NCBI GenBank assembly: GCA_004123355.1
Contig: SCHM01000005.1
Coordinates: 682,001 to 746,000, forward strand
Direction of reading: 5' to 3'
DNA: 64,000 nt
Source of the DNA: Amphirosellinia nigrospora
Taxonomy: Eukaryota > Ascomycota > Sordariomycetes > Xylariales > Xylariaceae
Made by a program: the position numbers and the translations under genes. Every line of letters begins with the position of its first letter. Within the stretch, counting starts at the first letter, position 1. The notes beneath the pieces are model-generated. The model was not told the origin of the DNA. It saw nothing but the letters and a program-made list of their open reading frames with translations, and made no database searches. This document shows, in pieces, positions 62,400 to 64,000 of the stretch.

Positions 62400-62523
62400 T
62401 GGCCAACGAGGGAATCGAACCCCCAGTGCCTAACGATACAGAGTAAATATGCTAAGTAAGGATTCTAACGCTGAGAACGCTAGGGGTTGCATCGCTAGGC
62501 CGTACCGACTCGGCCATAAGCCA
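62400..62523 (-). tRNA. tRNA-like gene, probably intron-containing, isotype uncertain
   Basis: Box A TGGCCGAGTCGG (62516-62505) and box B GGTTCGATTCC (62421-62411) both match the consensus, and a Pol III T-run follows. D-stem GCC/GGC and T-arm GGGGG-TTCGATT-CCCTC fold well. The acceptor (TGGCTTA with TTGGCCA) pairs at six of seven positions but leaves one extra G. Box spacing is too long for a plain tRNA. The segment GCCTAGCGAT (62500-62491) pairs with ATCGTTAGGC (62437-62428). If TAGCG/CGTTA is the anticodon stem, the loop reads AT-GCA-A with an intron of about 50 bases at the canonical 37/38 site, giving a Cys GCA anticodon. This is only one possible reading; a tRNA pseudogene or an indel error is also possible. 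Confidence 0.6.
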
Positions 62524-63850
62524 CTCATGTTAAAATTTCTCATATAGTTCTTGTAGGCAGCAGGGTTAGGCTCGGGCCAGGCCCAGGTCATTACGTTTTA
62601 GGACACGTGATGCTGGATAAAGAGCAAGGAGAAACTCTATGGCCAGGCATGAAGAATGTGCTGGAAGGGGCGGCTATGCGGCTTATTTTTAAGGTTGCTT
62701 GATTACGATATCATAGATGCATGGTTTTGCCTATTGTCTCAACTGGACTCCAGACAGCTGGCAAAATAGGCCTGGTTTTTTTATTTCAATTTGCCTCATT
62801 ACCAGAATCCTTAAGCTTGAATCAAGAGTTTTGGGGTGGCTACCTACAAATTTCTATAGGCGACGGGGATTCTTTACTGGTTGATATAAAATAAAAGATT
62901 TCGAGGGCCCTCGGCAACACCAGCTGTCCATCGCCTACCACCCTATATAAAGCCTACTGTCACACGGATTTTCAGCCCTCGTTATTTGTTCCCTTTTGGG
63001 TTATATTGGCTACACAGGCCCAACGGAGGTCCGTTGGGGTAGCCCGAAATCTGTGTATATATAGGCTAGTCAGGTCCGAGTCCTCTGGAAAGGAATCTAG
63101 AGAGCAAGAGGTCCTTTGACGCCATAGCCAATTATTAGATCTGAAGGAATGAAGCTATTCCCAAGCCCTCAAACAGAGCCCTTGTGACACCTACAGACCC
63201 GAAGAGCTCTCCACAGGTCAAAAGGTAAGCAAAGGTAAGTTGGTGTAGACAGCCAATCATACTAGTTGCTGAAGGCTTAGATAGCCCTTTTCCACCTGAA
63301 CCTTATTGATTTTGTTCCCTTCCTACTTGCGAATAAGAGGCAGGTTAGCCAGAAGGAGCTTTATGCGGACAAGCTACGGGCCTTAGGTAGTTACAACACC
63401 ACACAGAATCCTAGGAGGCCAATTACCCGAGCTATTTATTGAATTAAGATCCGAGATTAGGGGTTTGAAGACTGTTAAAATAATATTTTCTGAAACAAAA
63501 GTTTACTTTAGCCTTAATTATCTAATTAAAATTCAAGTGTAATAAAGCTAATGCTAGGGTTCTATTATAAAAAGTATATATTTAAACATAGCTTCTGCCA
63601 GCTTATATTATATGACTATGATGAGTTGTGATGGCATGATTCTATGGAGGCAATCGTTATATCGGATAGCACCTCTGACCGTGGGTGCCTGATGCTACCT
63701 ACGCAAGGCTCCGTTAGGCATCATGTTGGAAACAAGGGCAGATTAATCAATACTACAATTGTCCGCTATTAGACATATGCGCACTTTGGTTACTAATATC
63801 ACGTTCCTCACTTATTATCGGTTTGCCCTAGGAACCAAGTTCTTGTCAAA
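62524..63850. other. Intergenic region with a perfect hairpin
   Basis: No gene seen. It contains a 20-base hairpin at 63019-63038 and an AT-rich stretch at about 63460-63600. Confidence 0.45.
63019..63038. repeat. Perfect inverted repeat (9-bp stem, 2-base loop)
   Basis: CCCAACGGA-GG-TCCGTTGGG. It is preceded by a longer loosely symmetrical region (CACGGATTTTCAG ... CCGAAATCTGTG). Function unknown; it could be a transcription-end hairpin or the end of a small mobile element. Confidence 0.7.
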
Positions 63851-64000
63851 ATGGATGCCGGAGCCGCTGTGGGGGTAGTCTCGCTGGTCCTCCAAGTCTC
63901 TCAGGGTTTGCTAGATTACTACCAAGCCTGGGAAGGTTACAGCGATGATGTACGACAGGCCTATAATTGCATTGCCGACCTCAACAAGACATTTGCATTG
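63851..64000 (+). CDS. N-terminal part of a fungal STAND/ankyrin-type protein (runs off the window)
   Basis: Fifty residues from ATG 63851 to the window end, all open: MDAGAAVGVVSLVLQVSQGL followed by DYYQAWEGYSDDVRQAY and a Leu-rich helix. This MD-x-G-x-A-x-G-V-V-S-L-x-L-Q-V start is typical of the helical N-terminal domain (HeLo/SesA-like) of fungal NACHT, ankyrin or TPR proteins linked to heterokaryon incompatibility and innate-like signalling. The domains that would settle its class lie outside the window. The ATG context is CAAAATGG, good for a fungus. Confidence 0.72.
   Translation, partial: MDAGAAVGVVSLVLQVSQGLLDYYQAWEGYSDDVRQAYNCIADLNKTFAL

Noticed and set aside
1-64000. CRISPR arrays, bacterial operons or prophage
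   Set aside because: No regularly spaced repeats; introns and gene families are fungal.

Overview
This window is nuclear DNA of a filamentous ascomycete (Pezizomycotina, most likely Sordariomycetes). The genes have short GT...AG introns of 54-218 bp, usually with a CTAAC-like branch site. They belong to families typical of such fungi: a Zn2Cys6 regulator, a GH13 amylase with CBM20, a GPI-anchored GH17 glucanase, a NLR-type alpha/beta hydrolase and a STAND N-domain. A 22 kb block of AT-rich, CpA-poor transposon relics shows repeat-induced point mutation (RIP). I do not name a species.

Layout. 1-4604: no convincing gene. 4605-5805 (-): ER-anchor-like Lys/Glu-rich protein. 7618-9141 (+): nucleoside hydrolase. 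9369-9831 (-): LSM8. 11188-11833 (+): small secreted protein, possibly lysozyme-like. 12203-14945 (-): alpha-amylase with CBM20. 16402-19253 (-): Zn2Cys6 transcription factor. 21713-23992 (+): membrane-anchored multicopper oxidase. 24648-26591 (+): ferroportin-like transporter. 27625-28846 (-): alpha/beta hydrolase of the fungal NLR type, head to head with 29260-30300 (+), an isochorismatase-like cysteine hydrolase. 32110-32674 (+): orphan repeat protein. 33314-55370: transposon island. 55566-57089 (-): GH17 glucanase. 58220-59747 (-): OST-alpha/TMEM184 (DUF300) membrane protein. 61159-61787 (+): second isochorismatase-like hydrolase. 62400-62523 (-): tRNA-like gene. 63851 to the end (+): start of a STAND/ankyrin-type protein.

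The transposon island can be resolved from its boundaries. A Ty3/Gypsy element lies at 33314-39410 with a CTAGG target duplication; almost all of its 5' LTR escaped RIP while its 3' LTR did not. A LINE on the minus strand spans 40013-55370, has a (TGAT)n tail and is bracketed by a perfect 13-bp duplication. A second LTR retrotransposon and a TIR DNA transposon sit inside it. Removing the elements leaves an ancestral gap of about 1.4 kb between the flanking genes.

Most genes carry one or more single-base frame breaks. Many are repaired by one extra base in a short homopolymer, usually G or C. LSM8 and the 1.5-kb second exon of the multicopper oxidase are intact. I read the breaks as base-calling errors rather than pseudogenes.

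The most interesting biology is the tandem pair of a membrane-anchored multicopper oxidase with a His/Asp-rich insert and a ferroportin-family transporter. It recalls the animal ferroxidase-ferroportin iron-export partnership. No function beyond family membership is shown by the sequence.
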